Assembly: GCF_000836725.1 (NCBI RefSeq)
Contig: NZ_JXTH01000019.1
Location: 1 to 42,266 of the forward strand
Origin: Anoxybacillus thermarum
Lineage (GTDB): Bacteria; Bacillota; Bacilli; Bacillales; Anoxybacillaceae
Direction of reading: 5' to 3'
DNA length: 42,266 nt
Shown: one piece after another, positions 1-8,781 of the stretch
How positions within the stretch are numbered: position 1 is the stretch's first letter
How the letters are laid out: each line of letters opens with the position of its first letter
The notes under the pieces: model-generated
The model's input: only the letters and a program-made list of their open reading frames with translations
The model's database searches: none
What the model was told of the DNA's origin: nothing
Program-made: the position numbers and the translations under genes

Positions 1-107
1 TCCTCCAAAAGGGCCGCCAACAAGACAGCGAACACCTTTTGAAGAGTTCTGACTAATTGTTCCTCCAGCTCTTTTAATAAAGGCCATTCTGTGGTAAAAT
101 GTTTCAT
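1..107 (-). CDS. Transposase N-terminus, probable ISLre2 family (partial)
   Basis: Reading the minus strand from an ATG at 107, the frame stays open to the window edge and gives about 35 residues beginning MKHFTTEWPLLKELEEQL. The FTT-WP-LKELE opening followed by an amphipathic LQ-VFA-LL-LLE helix resembles the start of ISLre2-type (UPF0236) transposases. A strong ribosome site (AGGAGGGAGAG) lies five bases before the ATG. That site sits inside one arm of an inverted repeat (108-168). Only the N-terminus is present, so the family call rests on this short stretch and no catalytic residue can be checked. The gene points out of the window, and its upstream side faces plsC. Confidence 0.6.
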   Translation of the reverse strand, partial: MKHFTTEWPLLKELEEQLVRTLQKVFAVLLAALLE

Positions 108-168
108 GGACTCTCTCCCTCCTGTTTTATTGATGTTGGTCATCACCATCATAGCAGGGAGAGAGTCC
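108..168 (-). promoter_or_regulatory. Inverted repeat sequestering the transposase ribosome site
   Basis: Thirteen-base perfect arms at 108-120 and 156-168 flank a 35-base loop. On the minus strand the downstream arm contains the Shine-Dalgarno of the transposase that starts at 107. A transcript entering from outside the element would carry both arms and could hide the ribosome site. A transcript starting inside the loop would not carry the upstream arm. This arrangement is known from other insertion sequences as protection against read-through activation; its role here is inferred. Confidence 0.55.
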
Positions 169-176
169 TTTTTGCA

Positions 177-275
177 TGACATTTGCTTTTTTCTACCGCG
201 CTTCGCTTGGTGGCCCCGACGAGCGTCGCGAACAAAAGTTCGCAACCCTCGTCGGGGAATCATTCCTGAATGTCA
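177..275. repeat. Nested palindrome between IS and plsC
   Basis: Seven-base inverted arms (177-183 and 269-275) enclose a stronger hairpin. Ten-base arms CCCCGACGAG (214-223) and CTCGTCGGGG (248-257) surround an inner six-base stem (228-233 with 238-243) and an AAAA loop. No T tract follows on either strand, so it does not look like a standard terminator. It contains no credible gene. It could be part of the IS end, a folded plsC 3' tail, or a small repeat. Confidence 0.45.
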
Positions 276-297
276 CCCACAAATATTTTACTCACAC

Positions 298-879
298 CTA
301 TTGATGCGCATGTAAAAGTTTTTGAATATGTTCCATAATGACTGCGGTCACTTCATCGGCACTCGCCTTTCTTTCTCGCCATGGTGTAAAGTCAATCGGG
401 GCACCGTATATAACTTTTAACTTCTTTCCGATGCGATAAGGACCAACGATAGCACAAGGCACGACAACCGCATCGCTACGCAATGCGAAAAATCCTGCTC
501 CGGCTAGCCCTTTTTTCAACTTTCCATCCTTACTTCGCGTTCCTTCAGGAAATAACCCGAGTACATGTTTCTCTTTTAATAAAGCTAATCCTGTTCGCAA
601 CGCTTCACGATCACCCATTCCACGACGAACAGGGAACGCATGTAAGCGAGAGACGAGTTGTTTGACGATAGGTGTGCGAAACAGTTCTTCTTTTGCCATA
701 AAATGAACCGGGCGCGGGCATGTAATACCGACAACTGGCGGATCTAAGTTGCTAATATGATTGGCGCAAATGATGACAGCGCCTTCTTTCGGAATATGTT
801 CCACTCCACTAACTTCAATACGGTAAAGTGGAGTAAGCACTTGTTTCACAAGCGCGCGGGCAAACGTGTAAAAACTCAC
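298..879 (-). CDS. plsC: 1-acyl-sn-glycerol-3-phosphate acyltransferase
   Basis: PlsC transfers a fatty acyl group to lysophosphatidic acid to make phosphatidic acid, the precursor of membrane phospholipids, at the inner face of the membrane. The 193-residue protein shows the acyltransferase motif NHISNLD (about residues 40-46) with catalytic His and Asp. It also has the substrate-binding motif FPEGTRSK (about 111-118). The start is a GTG at 879 that shares one base with the TAG of cmk, so the two genes are translationally coupled. A ribosome site (AAGGGG) lies just upstream. The cmk-plsC order is conserved in Bacillus; there rpsA (ypfD) usually follows, whereas here an IS follows. Confidence 0.93.
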   Translation of the reverse strand: MSFYTFARALVKQVLTPLYRIEVSGVEHIPKEGAVIICANHISNLDPPVVGITCPRPVHFMAKEELFRTPIVKQLVSRLHAFPVRRGMGDREALRTGLALLKEKHVLGLFPEGTRSKDGKLKKGLAGAGFFALRSDAVVVPCAIVGPYRIGKKLKVIYGAPIDFTPWRERKASADEVTAVIMEHIQKLLHAHQ

Positions 880-1556
880 TACCCCTTCACCCTTTCTTGG
901 ACAATGCGCATAATGCGATCAACCACTTCATCAATGGATAGCGATGTTGTATCAATTTCAATGGCGTCTTCTGCTTTTTTTAATGGAGCGACGCTACGTT
1001 CAGAGTCAATTCGATCACGCTGAGCAATTTCCTCTTTGAGTTGTTCTAAATTAGAAGGAATGCCCCGAGCCATATTTTCTTCATGGCGACGTTTTGCTCG
1101 CTCTTCAACAGAGGCGAGCAAAAAAATTTTTACTTCAGCGTGTGGCAACACGTGCGTACCAATATCACGACCGTCCATCACAACACCGCCATGCTGCCCT
1201 AGCTCACGTTGGCGTTTCACCATTTCCTCTCGCACTGCCGGATGTTTAGCGACGTACGATACGTTGTTTGTCACATCGTTTTTTCGAATGGCCTCCGTTA
1301 CATCTTCACCGTTGGCAAACACAAGCTGTCCAATTGGAGACGGCTTTAATTCAATATATGTATCATGAAGGACGTTCATTAATTGTTTTTCATCATGAAC
1401 ATCTACTCCGTGCCGTAAAGCACAATATGTCAAGGCGCGATACATCGCTCCTGTATCAATATAAACGTAAGATAATGCTTCAGCTAATCGTTTCGCAACC
1501 GTGCTTTTTCCAGCCGCTGCCGGTCCATCAATCGCGATCGAAATTTTCTTTTCCAT
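879..1556 (-). CDS. cmk: Cytidylate kinase
   Basis: Cmk phosphorylates CMP and dCMP with ATP and supplies pyrimidine nucleotides for RNA, DNA and phospholipid precursors. The 225-residue product starts [19 protein letters not shown], with the P-loop GPAAAGKS near residues 10-17. MDGRDIGT and the family's typical length also fit. I chose the ATG at 1556: an in-frame ATG four codons earlier is part of the sequence that supplies its ribosome site (GGGAGG). It overlaps plsC by one base, and a hairpin (1593-1610) separates it from ypfB upstream. Confidence 0.95.
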   Translation of the reverse strand: MEKKISIAIDGPAAAGKSTVAKRLAEALSYVYIDTGAMYRALTYCALRHGVDVHDEKQLMNVLHDTYIELKPSPIGQLVFANGEDVTEAIRKNDVTNNVSYVAKHPAVREEMVKRQRELGQHGGVVMDGRDIGTHVLPHAEVKIFLLASVEERAKRRHEENMARGIPSNLEQLKEEIAQRDRIDSERSVAPLKKAEDAIEIDTTSLSIDEVVDRIMRIVQERVKG

Positions 1557-1592
1557 AATGCCTCCCATACATCATTTTGTTTTCAACAAAAA

Positions 1593-1610
1593 AGCAGGAA
1601 CACTCCTGCT
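1593..1610 (-). terminator. Terminator after ypfB
   Basis: On the minus strand, arms AGCAGGA (1604-1610 side) and TCCTGCT close over a four-base loop and run into a T-rich stretch (1583-1592). It lies downstream of ypfB and about 35 bases upstream of the cmk start. It could end ypfB transcription or attenuate cmk. Confidence 0.6.
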
Positions 1611-1616
1611 TCTTAT

Positions 1617-1646
1617 ATTGTACCATACCGTTTATCGTTGGTCGAA
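1617..1646 (-). promoter_or_regulatory. Possible cmk promoter
   Basis: On the minus strand TTCGAC (1641-1646) and TACAAT (1617-1622) are 18 bases apart. They lie at the end of ypfB and just upstream of the hairpin at 1593-1610. This is a plausible sigma-A promoter for cmk-plsC, judged only by eye. Confidence 0.35.
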
Positions 1647-1811
1647 TGTTTCAATCGTTTTCGTAGCGGAATTTTTCATTATCCCTTCGTAATGAATGAC
1701 TTTCACAATATAAGGGGCAATGGACGAATGGGAAACGACAAGTTGGGCGATGAATAAAAAAATAAATTGAATGATCGCTAGCTTCCATAACATTCGTTCA
1801 ACCGTTTTCAT
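1632..1811 (-). CDS. ypfB: YpfB-like small membrane protein (DUF5359)
   Basis: This 59-residue protein begins MKTVERMLWKLAIIQFIFL and has one membrane helix at about residues 9-27 (a run of I, F, L and V). A short polar C-terminal tail follows. In size, shape and position, between ypfA and cmk, it matches ypfB of Bacillus, whose function is unknown. A clear ribosome site (GAGAGGGAG) precedes the ATG at 1811. The stop at 1632 is followed by a hairpin. Confidence 0.75.
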   Translation of the reverse strand: MKTVERMLWKLAIIQFIFLFIAQLVVSHSSIAPYIVKVIHYEGIMKNSATKTIETFDQR

Positions 1812-1861
1812 TCGTTTCTCCCTCTCTTTTTTATTTTTATTATGGGAGAAAACGGTTATAT

Positions 1862-2521
1862 TTATGCGTCCAACTGTTCTTTTTTCCTCATTTCAAGCTG
1901 TTTTTCAAAGCTGTAACGAATCAATGCCAGACGATCTACATCGTTCACTTCCAAAAATTCTAAAGAGGCTTTTAAAACATTTTCTTCAAAAATACGAACA
2001 ACGCGCGCAAGAAAACGTAAATAGTGATAATCTCCTGAACGCATATGGAGCACGAGCCAAATTTCAATGGTCATCCCATGTTTTAACCCTGTTTCATCGT
2101 TTGGCAATACAATCGCTGCACCACCCGCACTTATATCACTTGTAACGGTCGTAAACGGGGCAAATTCTTCATTGAGCGGATGAACAGCAACGTCTACAAT
2201 GGCATCGACACGTACAAACTGACGACGTTGAACACGAATAAGATGCTGATCTCCGGGATATGACAAAATAAGAAGCGGAATATTGCGCTTTGTTCGGCCT
2301 AACACTTCTGCTTCAAACGCATAAACAGCTTCATCTTCCCCGACAAAACTTACTTTTAATTGCATCCCGTCGAGCAAAAACGCATTGCGATTCGTGCTCA
2401 TATCAATCGGATAATCAACATAAATTTTCCCATCTTCCATTTCTGCTACTTTACATTTGTATTTTTCCATTTTTTCGCTATATTTCGGTTCGAGCGTTAA
2501 CGGCACCCCAATTTTAATCAA
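1862..2521 (-). CDS. ypfA: PilZ-domain c-di-GMP receptor / flagellar brake
   Basis: This is the MotI/DgrA (YpfA) protein. In B. subtilis it binds cyclic di-GMP and slows the flagellar motor through the stator. The YcgR-like N-terminal domain covers about residues 1-95. The PilZ domain follows with the RRQFVR motif (around residue 98) and DISAGGAA (around 128), the two ligand-binding signatures. I chose the TTG at 2521: GAGGGGGA lies eight bases before it and the resulting 219 residues match the B. subtilis length of 217. A longer reading that starts at 2572 lacks a ribosome site. The gene is transcribed towards ypfB and cmk. Confidence 0.85.
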   Translation of the reverse strand: MIKIGVPLTLEPKYSEKMEKYKCKVAEMEDGKIYVDYPIDMSTNRNAFLLDGMQLKVSFVGEDEAVYAFEAEVLGRTKRNIPLLILSYPGDQHLIRVQRRQFVRVDAIVDVAVHPLNEEFAPFTTVTSDISAGGAAIVLPNDETGLKHGMTIEIWLVLHMRSGDYHYLRFLARVVRIFEENVLKASLEFLEVNDVDRLALIRYSFEKQLEMRKKEQLDA

Positions 2522-2646
2522 CGTGTAAATCCCCCTCGCTAAAAACAGTTCTTTCTTTATTGAAAAATACACCTCATAGCATTTTCAATTTGACAATAAC
2601 ATGATACCATCAAAATGAAAAGAAAAGAATTGGGAACGAGGAAAAA

Positions 2647-3324
2647 ATGATGTGGGCTATTATTTCTGCAGGGATTGCTCCCGGATTAGCGCTGCTCAGT
2701 TATTTTTATTTAAAAGATGAATACGAAACGGAACCGTTATCACTCGTTTTACGCATGTTTTTATACGGCACGTTTTTAGTGTTTCCACTCATGTTTATTC
2801 AACACGTATTAAAAGTCGAGCACATGCTCCCAAACGCCTTTGTTGAAGCGTTTTTATCAACGAGTTTGTTAGAAGAGTTTTTCAAATGGTTTGTTTTTTA
2901 CTATGCGATTTATGACCATCGGGAATTTAACGAACCATATGACGGCATCGTTTACGGGGTAAGTGTATCGCTCGGATTTGCTACGCTTGAAAATATTTTA
3001 TATTTATTTGCAAATGGCGTTGAGTTTGCGGTTACTCGCGCCCTTTTACCTGTATCAAGCCATGCGTTGTTTGGTGTCATTATGGGCTTTTACTTAGGAA
3101 GGGCAAAATTCGGTTTACCTAAAAAAGAAAAAAACTATATATGGTTATCTTTTCTCCTTCCGTTTTTATTTCACGGCATATACGACTATATTTTATTAAC
3201 GCAAGAACGTTGGATATATTACATGCTTCCCTTTATGATTTTTTTATGGTGGCTCGCTTTGCGAAAAGTCAAACTTGCGAGAGGGATGACGATCGAGACC
3301 ACACAATCATCGAGTCAGGCGTAA
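2647..3324 (+). CDS. prsW: PrsW-family intramembrane protease
   Basis: PrsW (YpdC) is the polytopic membrane protease that makes the site-1 cut of the anti-sigma factor RsiW in B. subtilis. The 225-residue protein is mostly hydrophobic helices and carries the family's EExxK motif in LLEEFFKW (about residues 75-82). It also has conserved histidines in SHALFG and in HGIYDY near the C-terminus. A second in-frame ATG follows the first directly, and a GAGG ribosome site lies upstream of both. It is divergent from ypfA and is followed by a terminator before sleB. Its physiological target in this organism is not shown by the sequence. Confidence 0.88.
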   Translation: MMWAIISAGIAPGLALLSYFYLKDEYETEPLSLVLRMFLYGTFLVFPLMFIQHVLKVEHMLPNAFVEAFLSTSLLEEFFKWFVFYYAIYDHREFNEPYDGIVYGVSVSLGFATLENILYLFANGVEFAVTRALLPVSSHALFGVIMGFYLGRAKFGLPKKEKNYIWLSFLLPFLFHGIYDYILLTQERWIYYMLPFMIFLWWLALRKVKLARGMTIETTQSSSQA

Positions 3325-3342
3325 CGCTTGGCTTTTTTTATT
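3315..3342 (+). terminator. Terminator after prsW
   Basis: CAGGCG and CGCTTG pair around TAA (including a G-T pair) and a run of T follows. The structure overlaps the prsW stop codon. Confidence 0.6.
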
Positions 3343-3438
3343 TATGCAATCCCTTTCGCTTTTCTTATGTATAAAAACGTTATTGTGACAAAAAATAGCG
3401 TCAAAAGGTATTGTTTACACATCAAGGGAGGAGTCACA

Positions 3439-4278
3439 ATGCGCAAATGGTTCATTTGTTTATTTTTGATTTTTTCGTTTAGTTATACATCGCAGGTGCA
3501 CGCGTTTTCCAAACAAGTCATCCAACGCGGAGCTGTCGGCGATGATGTGATTGAACTACAAGCACGATTGCAATATCTCGGCTTTTACAGAGGGAAAATT
3601 GATGGAGTGTTCGGTTGGCGAACGTATTGGGCGCTAAGAAAGTTTCAATACAAATTTAAGTTGCCTGTCGATGGGCTAGCAGGAGAAACAACGAAACAAA
3701 AACTCGTACGCGCTTCAAAATATTACAAATCATTTGTTTATAACAATTTACGAAAAGGAAATACGTTTACTCATTATGGGGGTGTTCCGTTAAGCAAACA
3801 AGTGAAAGCACGTAAAACAAAAAAACAAGCAACCGCTGCAAAAGCAATAAATACCCGTGCTAACTCGAAACAAATGGCTGTAAAACGCGTGAAATCCGCT
3901 GCAGTAAACGTACCAAACGGATTCTCACAAAATGATATACAGCTTATGGCAAACGCTGTACACGGTGAAGCACGCGGTGAACCGTATATCGGACAAGTGG
4001 CTGTTGCCGCAGTCATTTTAAATCGCATCAATAGCCCTTCGTTTCCAAACACCGTCGCAGGCGTTATTTTTGAGCCAGGAGCGTTTACAGCTGTCGCAGA
4101 CGGACAAATTTGGCTCACCCCAAACGAAACGTCTCGCAAAGCCGTACTTGATGCGCTAAACGGATGGGATCCATCAAGTGGAGCCCTATATTATTTTAAT
4201 CCACATACAGCAACAAACGGGTGGATTTGGAGCCGTCCGCAAATTAAACGAATTGGAAAACATATTTTTTGTAAATAG
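3439..4278 (+). CDS. sleB: Spore cortex-lytic enzyme SleB
   Basis: SleB is a germination-specific lytic transglycosylase that cleaves muramic-delta-lactam cortex peptidoglycan. The 279-residue precursor has a signal peptide ending near VHA (about residue 24). A peptidoglycan-binding repeat follows (about 32-95, with LQ-RLQYLGFY-G-IDG-FG). A lysine-rich linker leads to the catalytic Hydrolase_2 domain (about 155-279). That domain contains AVHGEARGEP, with the expected catalytic glutamate, and ILNRI. The start at 3439 has the ribosome site GGGAGGAG and leaves an uninterrupted signal peptide; an upstream in-frame extension lacks one. It is followed 12 bases later by ypeB, the standard bicistron expressed in the forespore. 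Confidence 0.95.
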   Translation: MRKWFICLFLIFSFSYTSQVHAFSKQVIQRGAVGDDVIELQARLQYLGFYRGKIDGVFGWRTYWALRKFQYKFKLPVDGLAGETTKQKLVRASKYYKSFVYNNLRKGNTFTHYGGVPLSKQVKARKTKKQATAAKAINTRANSKQMAVKRVKSAAVNVPNGFSQNDIQLMANAVHGEARGEPYIGQVAVAAVILNRINSPSFPNTVAGVIFEPGAFTAVADGQIWLTPNETSRKAVLDALNGWDPSSGALYYFNPHTATNGWIWSRPQIKRIGKHIFCK

Positions 4279-4290
4279 GAGGGGAGTTTT

Positions 4291-5637
4291 TTGCTACGAA
4301 TTTTACTTATTGGAGCACTATCAATCGGCATTGCTGGCACAGCCTATTGGGGATACCGGGAGCACCAACAAAAAAATGCGATTTTAATTCATGCGGAAAA
4401 CAATTATCAACGCGCATTTCATGATTTAACATATCAAATTGACTTACTTCATGATCAAATTGGAACGACGCTCGCGATGAATTCTCGCCAATCGCTGTCA
4501 CCAGCACTTGCGGAAGTTTGGCGTCTTGCGTCAGAAGCACACGCCACAGTCGGACAACTTCCACTCTCACTTTTACCGTTCAATAAAACAGAAGAGTTTT
4601 TGTCTAATATTGGCTCATTTAGCTACCGTGCAGCTATTCGCGATTTAGATAAACAGCCATTGAACGCTGAAGAATATAAAACATTACAACAACTATATAA
4701 AAAATCTGCTGACATTCAACAAGAGTTGAGAAATGTACAGCATCTCGTATTAGAAAATAACTTGCGTTGGATGGATGTCGAGTTGGCGCTCGCGACAAAC
4801 AATCGCCCAAATGACAACACCATTATTGATGGATTTAAAACGGTAGAGAAAAACGTTCAATCTTATAACGAAACCGACTTCGGTCCATCGTTTACAAGTA
4901 TCGAAAAGAGGACGAAAGGGTTTGAACATATTTCTGGGAAAAAGATTACAAAAGAAGAAGCAAAGCAAATTGCAAAAATGTTTCTCGGTTTAAAAGGAAA
5001 TGAGGACATACAAGTCGTGCATAGCGGAGAAGGAGCAAGCGATGCTTTTTATAGTGTAACGATTAAACATCCGAAAACAAAAAGCGAAACGTATATGGAT
5101 ATTACCGAAAAAGGAGGATATCCGATTTGGGTCATTGAAAACCGCCCCGTCAATAAACAAAACATTAGTTTAAATGAAGCAACGATGCGCGGGCTTCAGT
5201 TTTTAAAACAACATAAATTCAACAACTTCGAATTGTACGAAAGCACACAATATGATCACGTCGCTGTTCTCACATTCGTCACAGCAAAAGATGGCGTTCG
5301 TATTTACCCTGAATCCATTAAAATGAAGATTGCATTAGACGATGGAAACATTATCGGCTTTTCTGCTCGCGATTACTTATCGGCGAAACGCGAACGGAAA
5401 ATTCCAAAACCATCTATTTCTATTGAACAAGCACGAAAAAAAATGAACCCCAATGTCACCATTATGGAAGAAAGAAAAGCGATCATTATGAACAATATGA
5501 ATCAAGAAGTGCTTTGCTATGAGTTTTTAGGAACACTCGGGGATGACACGTATCGCATTTTTATTAATGCGCAAAATGGAATGGAAGAGAAAGTGGAAAA
5601 ACTTCAAAATCCTGAGCCTATATATGGTGAAATATAA
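4291..5637 (+). CDS. ypeB: Germination protein YpeB
   Basis: YpeB is required to localise and stabilise SleB in the spore, and each protein protects the other. The 448-residue product starts at a TTG preceded by AGGAGGGGAG. It has one N-terminal membrane helix (about residues 3-20), a long helical middle section, and C-terminal PepSY-like repeats (about 220-445). Those include KKITKEEAKQIAKMFLG, ISLNEATMRGLQFL and ISIEQARKKM. It ends at a strong bidirectional terminator facing bioA. Confidence 0.93.
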   Translation: MLRILLIGALSIGIAGTAYWGYREHQQKNAILIHAENNYQRAFHDLTYQIDLLHDQIGTTLAMNSRQSLSPALAEVWRLASEAHATVGQLPLSLLPFNKTEEFLSNIGSFSYRAAIRDLDKQPLNAEEYKTLQQLYKKSADIQQELRNVQHLVLENNLRWMDVELALATNNRPNDNTIIDGFKTVEKNVQSYNETDFGPSFTSIEKRTKGFEHISGKKITKEEAKQIAKMFLGLKGNEDIQVVHSGEGASDAFYSVTIKHPKTKSETYMDITEKGGYPIWVIENRPVNKQNISLNEATMRGLQFLKQHKFNNFELYESTQYDHVAVLTFVTAKDGVRIYPESIKMKIALDDGNIIGFSARDYLSAKRERKIPKPSISIEQARKKMNPNVTIMEERKAIIMNNMNQEVLCYEFLGTLGDDTYRIFINAQNGMEEKVEKLQNPEPIYGEI

Positions 5638-5662
5638 GGGGCTAACAATTAGCCCCTTTTTT
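5638..5662. terminator. Bidirectional terminator between ypeB and bioA
   Basis: GGGGCTAA (5638-5645) and TTAGCCCC (5649-5656) close over CAA and are followed by six T on the plus strand. On the minus strand the same bases encode the last codons and stop of bioA. Confidence 0.85.
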
Positions 5663-6992
5663 CTGTCGTTTCAATAATCGCCTCTTTCATGATCGCAATC
5701 ATCGCCTCTAACTGCTCAAACGTACTCGCTAGCGGCGGCATAAAGACAATGACATCGCCAAGCGGACGTGTTAACATCCCTTTTTCTCTCATTTTTAACG
5801 TTGCTTTATATCCCATCCGTTCCGTCCACGGATACGGTTCATGTGTATGTCGATCGCGCACAAGCTCGATGCCGCACATGAGCCCAAGCTGTCGCACATC
5901 ACCAACATGATTCAGCTCAGTAAAAGATGCGAGCTGTTCGGCGACAAATGCGGCTTTTTGCTCTATTTGTTCAATGAGTCGCTCGCGCTCAAAAATTTGT
6001 ATATTGGCTAAAGCGGCTGCACAGCCAAGCTGATTTCCTGTATAAGAATGGCCATGAAAAAACGTTTTAAACTCCGTGTAATCGCCATAAAACGCCTCAT
6101 AAATCGTTTCGGTCGTTAACGTAGCAGCAATTGGCAAATAACCGCCCGTAATTCCTTTTGCAACTGTCATCATATCCGGTTTCACATCTTCATGTTCAAT
6201 GGCAAATCGCTTTCCCGTTCGTCCAAATCCAGTGGCCACTTCATCGACAATGAATAAGATGTGATAACGGCGGCATAATTGTTCGACTCCTTTTAAATAC
6301 CCCGCTGGCATAATATGCATGCCGCCCGCTCCTTGAATCATCCCTTCGACAATAATCGCAGCAATTTCTTCATGACGTTCGGCGAGTAACGTTTCTAATG
6401 CGTGCAACGCTTCATCACGCACAACGTTTGGATCGTTGCTCGGATGACGATAGACGAGCGGAAACGGTGCTTTATAACTTGTAAACATAAGCGGTTCATA
6501 TACGGTATGAAAAAGATCAATCGCCCCGACGCTAATGGCGCCGACTGTATCTCCGTGATACCCATTTGTCAATGTGACAAATTTTTGTTTTTTATGTTCC
6601 CCGATGTTTCGCCAATATTGAAAGGCGATTTTGAGCGCAATTTCTACAGCTTCCGCTCCGCTGTCTGAATAAAACACGCGCGTCAAATGACTTGGCGTCC
6701 ATTCAATTAATTTTTCCGCCAATGCAATCGCAGGAATATTTGCTGCGCCTAAAAGCGTCGAATGTGCAATTCGCTCAAGTTGGGCGCGAATCGCATCATC
6801 AATTTCTTTTTTGCGATGCCCGTGAACGTTTAGCCAAAGTGATGAATATCCATCATAATACGTTTTTCCGTTCACATCTGTTAAAAAAATCCCTTCCCCG
6901 CTTTCAATGACGAGCGGATGTTGTTCATAATCTTTCATTTGCGTAAACGGCAACCATAAATATGTTTTGCTTTTTTCTATCCAATCGTTCAT
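5649..6992 (-). CDS. bioA: Adenosylmethionine-8-amino-7-oxononanoate aminotransferase
   Basis: BioA converts KAPA to DAPA in biotin synthesis using PLP. The 447-residue class III aminotransferase shows the N-terminal WLPFTQM and [15 protein letters not shown]. The [14 protein letters not shown] segment and [12 protein letters not shown] carry the PLP-binding Asp and Lys. I chose the ATG at 6992: it overlaps the bioD stop (ATGA) and has the ribosome site GGTGG, unlike the slightly longer reading from 7013. It forms a two-gene operon with bioD, and no other biotin genes are visible nearby. Confidence 0.94.
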   Translation of the reverse strand: MNDWIEKSKTYLWLPFTQMKDYEQHPLVIESGEGIFLTDVNGKTYYDGYSSLWLNVHGHRKKEIDDAIRAQLERIAHSTLLGAANIPAIALAEKLIEWTPSHLTRVFYSDSGAEAVEIALKIAFQYWRNIGEHKKQKFVTLTNGYHGDTVGAISVGAIDLFHTVYEPLMFTSYKAPFPLVYRHPSNDPNVVRDEALHALETLLAERHEEIAAIIVEGMIQGAGGMHIMPAGYLKGVEQLCRRYHILFIVDEVATGFGRTGKRFAIEHEDVKPDMMTVAKGITGGYLPIAATLTTETIYEAFYGDYTEFKTFFHGHSYTGNQLGCAAALANIQIFERERLIEQIEQKAAFVAEQLASFTELNHVGDVRQLGLMCGIELVRDRHTHEPYPWTERMGYKATLKMREKGMLTRPLGDVIVFMPPLASTFEQLEAMIAIMKEAIIETTEKRG

Positions 6993-7657
6993 CGCCACCA
7001 TTCCTCTCTCCATACAATGTCACTATCAGAAACGCTTGTCATATGCGGAATTTCACCGATCACCGGAACACCCGTCATCGTTTCAATCATCCGTATGTTG
7101 TCTTGTTCAATTTCATTTTTCGGTGTAGAGAATCCGTTCATCACAATGCCGGCAATTTGCAGACCAAACGTTTTCGCATATTGTACCGTTAACACCGTAT
7201 GGTTGATCGTTCCCACGCTCGCTCGCGCAACGATAATAAGCGGAAGCGACAACGATCGGGCTAAATGAGCAACGAGAAACGATTCGTCAACGATCGGAAC
7301 AGCAATTCCCCCCGCCCCTTCGACAAGCACGAAATCATACGTTTGTTGCAGCTTTTGCATATGCGCCACAATCCGTTCCGGCTCTATAGTTACCCCATCG
7401 ATTTGAGCAGCTAAATGCGGGGAACAAGGAGTTTTTAATATATATGTACATCCTTCTTCGTCGGTAATATCAATGACTTTTCGATACATGTCCACATCAG
7501 GTGCAATCCATTTTCCCTCTTTCCATTGCGCTCCGCTTTGAACAGGTTTATAAGCCGTTGCACGTATACGTTTGTCAATTAGCGTGCGCAACATGCAAGT
7601 GGTGACAAATGTTTTCCCTACATCTGTATCTGTACCTGTAATAAAAAATCCTCTCAT
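6989..7657 (-). CDS. bioD: Dethiobiotin synthetase
   Basis: BioD closes the ureido ring of DAPA with CO2 and ATP to make dethiobiotin. The 222-residue protein begins [17 protein letters not shown], and the P-loop GTDTDVGKT is characteristic of the family. YKPVQSG and [10 protein letters not shown] are the other hallmarks. The start at 7657 has the ribosome site GGAGGGAG and removes an upstream non-conserved extension. The gene lies directly behind a BirA operator and overlaps bioA by four bases. It is therefore biotin-repressed, by analogy with the B. subtilis bio operon. Confidence 0.94.
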   Translation of the reverse strand: MRGFFITGTDTDVGKTFVTTCMLRTLIDKRIRATAYKPVQSGAQWKEGKWIAPDVDMYRKVIDITDEEGCTYILKTPCSPHLAAQIDGVTIEPERIVAHMQKLQQTYDFVLVEGAGGIAVPIVDESFLVAHLARSLSLPLIIVARASVGTINHTVLTVQYAKTFGLQIAGIVMNGFSTPKNEIEQDNIRMIETMTGVPVIGEIPHMTSVSDSDIVWREEWWR

Positions 7658-7671
7658 CCTCTCCCTCCTTT

Positions 7672-7702
7672 TTGTTAACTTATATTTTACGACAGTTAAC
7701 AA
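7672..7702 (-). promoter_or_regulatory. BirA operator and bio promoter
   Basis: TTGTTAAC (7672-7679) and GTTAACAA (7695-7702) form a perfect inverted repeat with a 15-base spacer, matching the BirA box of Firmicutes. On the minus strand a promoter overlaps it: TTGTTT, 17 bases, TAAAAT. Biotinyl-AMP-bound BirA would block this promoter. Confidence 0.88.
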
Positions 7703-7722
7703 AAAGAAACAATAAAAAAAGC

Positions 7723-7741
7723 GTCCGAAAGTTATTCGGAC
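7723..7741 (-). terminator. Terminator after ypdA
   Basis: GTCCGAA and TTCGGAC arms overlap the ypdA stop codon and are followed on the minus strand by a run of seven T. The bio promoter starts immediately downstream. Confidence 0.75.
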
Positions 7742-8712
7742 ACTTTTCCCTCTCTTTTTGCGATGCATGTAGCAATGAAATCGCCATGAAAGCGACCGTT
7801 TTCAATAAAAATTTCATTCGCGTTATTTCCAGCGGCAATGACACCGGCAATAAAAATACCTTCCACATTTGTTTCCATCGTTTCTGGATGATACATCGGC
7901 CGCCCTGTTTCAGCATCGATATGAACGCCTATTTTCTTTAAAAAATCATGGTCAGGGTGATATCCTGTCATTGCAAAAACGAAATCGTTTTTGATTGACT
8001 TCACTTCATCGCCAACGCGATAAATAACCGCGTCTTCCGTAATTTCTTGCACATGGGCGTTAAATTCCATTTGAATGACCCCTTGGCGTACAAGCGAGTC
8101 AAATTCAGGCAAAATCCACGGTTTAATGCTCGAAGAATATTGTGAGCCGCGATATAATACGGTGACGCGCGCCCCTGCTTTCACGAGTTCTAATGCTGCA
8201 TCGACGCTTGAGTTTTTTCCACCAATGACGACGCAATCTGTATTGTAATAAGGATGTGCTTCTTTAAAGTAATGCGTCACTTTCGGCAAATGCTCCCCAG
8301 GCACGTTCATATAGTTTGGGTTGTCGTAATATCCTGTCGCAATAACGACGTACGTTGCTTCGTACGTATCTTTGCTCGTTTCAACGATGAACGTTCCATC
8401 CGCTTGCTTCGTGACACGCTCTACTTTTTCAAACGCATGAACGCGAATGTTTTTCCGCGTCACCACTTCACGATAATAAGCAAGAGCTTGATTTCGTTTC
8501 GGCTTTCGATTTTCTGTAATAAACGGCACACCACCAATTTCTAACCGGTCACTCGAGCTAAAAAAAGTTTGATGTGTCGGATAATGGTATATGGAATTCA
8601 CGATATTTCCTTTTTCAATGACAAGCGGTGAAAAGTGCGCGTTTTGTAATGCGATCGCAGCAGCTAATCCACACGGCCCTCCACCAACAATAATGATTTG
8701 TTCTTTTTTCAC
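7732..8712 (-). CDS. ypdA: Bacillithiol disulfide reductase YpdA
   Basis: YpdA (Bdr) is a flavoprotein that reduces oxidised bacillithiol with NADPH. The 326-residue protein has the N-terminal FAD motif GGGPCGLAAA (about 9-18) with the cysteine typical of the family. A second nucleotide-binding site for NADPH lies at VIGGKNSSVDAA (about 163-174), and ATGYYDNP is further evidence. The start is a GTG at 8712 with the ribosome site GAGGTGA. The bacillithiol deacetylase gene bshB2 is nearby but on the other strand, so they are not co-transcribed. Confidence 0.88.
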   Translation of the reverse strand: MKKEQIIIVGGGPCGLAAAIALQNAHFSPLVIEKGNIVNSIYHYPTHQTFFSSSDRLEIGGVPFITENRKPKRNQALAYYREVVTRKNIRVHAFEKVERVTKQADGTFIVETSKDTYEATYVVIATGYYDNPNYMNVPGEHLPKVTHYFKEAHPYYNTDCVVIGGKNSSVDAALELVKAGARVTVLYRGSQYSSSIKPWILPEFDSLVRQGVIQMEFNAHVQEITEDAVIYRVGDEVKSIKNDFVFAMTGYHPDHDFLKKIGVHIDAETGRPMYHPETMETNVEGIFIAGVIAAGNNANEIFIENGRFHGDFIATCIAKREGKVSE

Positions 8713-8730
8713 TTGACACTCACCTCAATG

Positions 8731-8765
8731 AAAAATCTCCTATCATACAATGATAGGAGATTTTT
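8731..8765. terminator. Terminator after gudB
   Basis: Sixteen-base perfect arms (8731-8746 and 8750-8765) with T/A-rich ends can work in both directions. It ends gudB on the minus strand and lies just before the ypdA ribosome site. Confidence 0.8.
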
Positions 8766-8781
8766 CGCATTCGTGCAAACA

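Noticed and set aside
108-173. Inverted repeat as a plus-strand terminator
   Set aside because: It is followed by T on the plus strand, but no plus-strand gene ends before it. The minus-strand transposase start fits better.
91-315. A plus-strand reading frame at the left edge
   Set aside because: It crosses the IS inverted repeat and the palindrome and lies opposite plsC; it has no ribosome site or family likeness.
3328-3438. N-terminal extension of SleB
   Set aside because: It overlaps the prsW terminator and would bury the signal peptide; the ATG at 3439 is preceded by GGGAGGAG.
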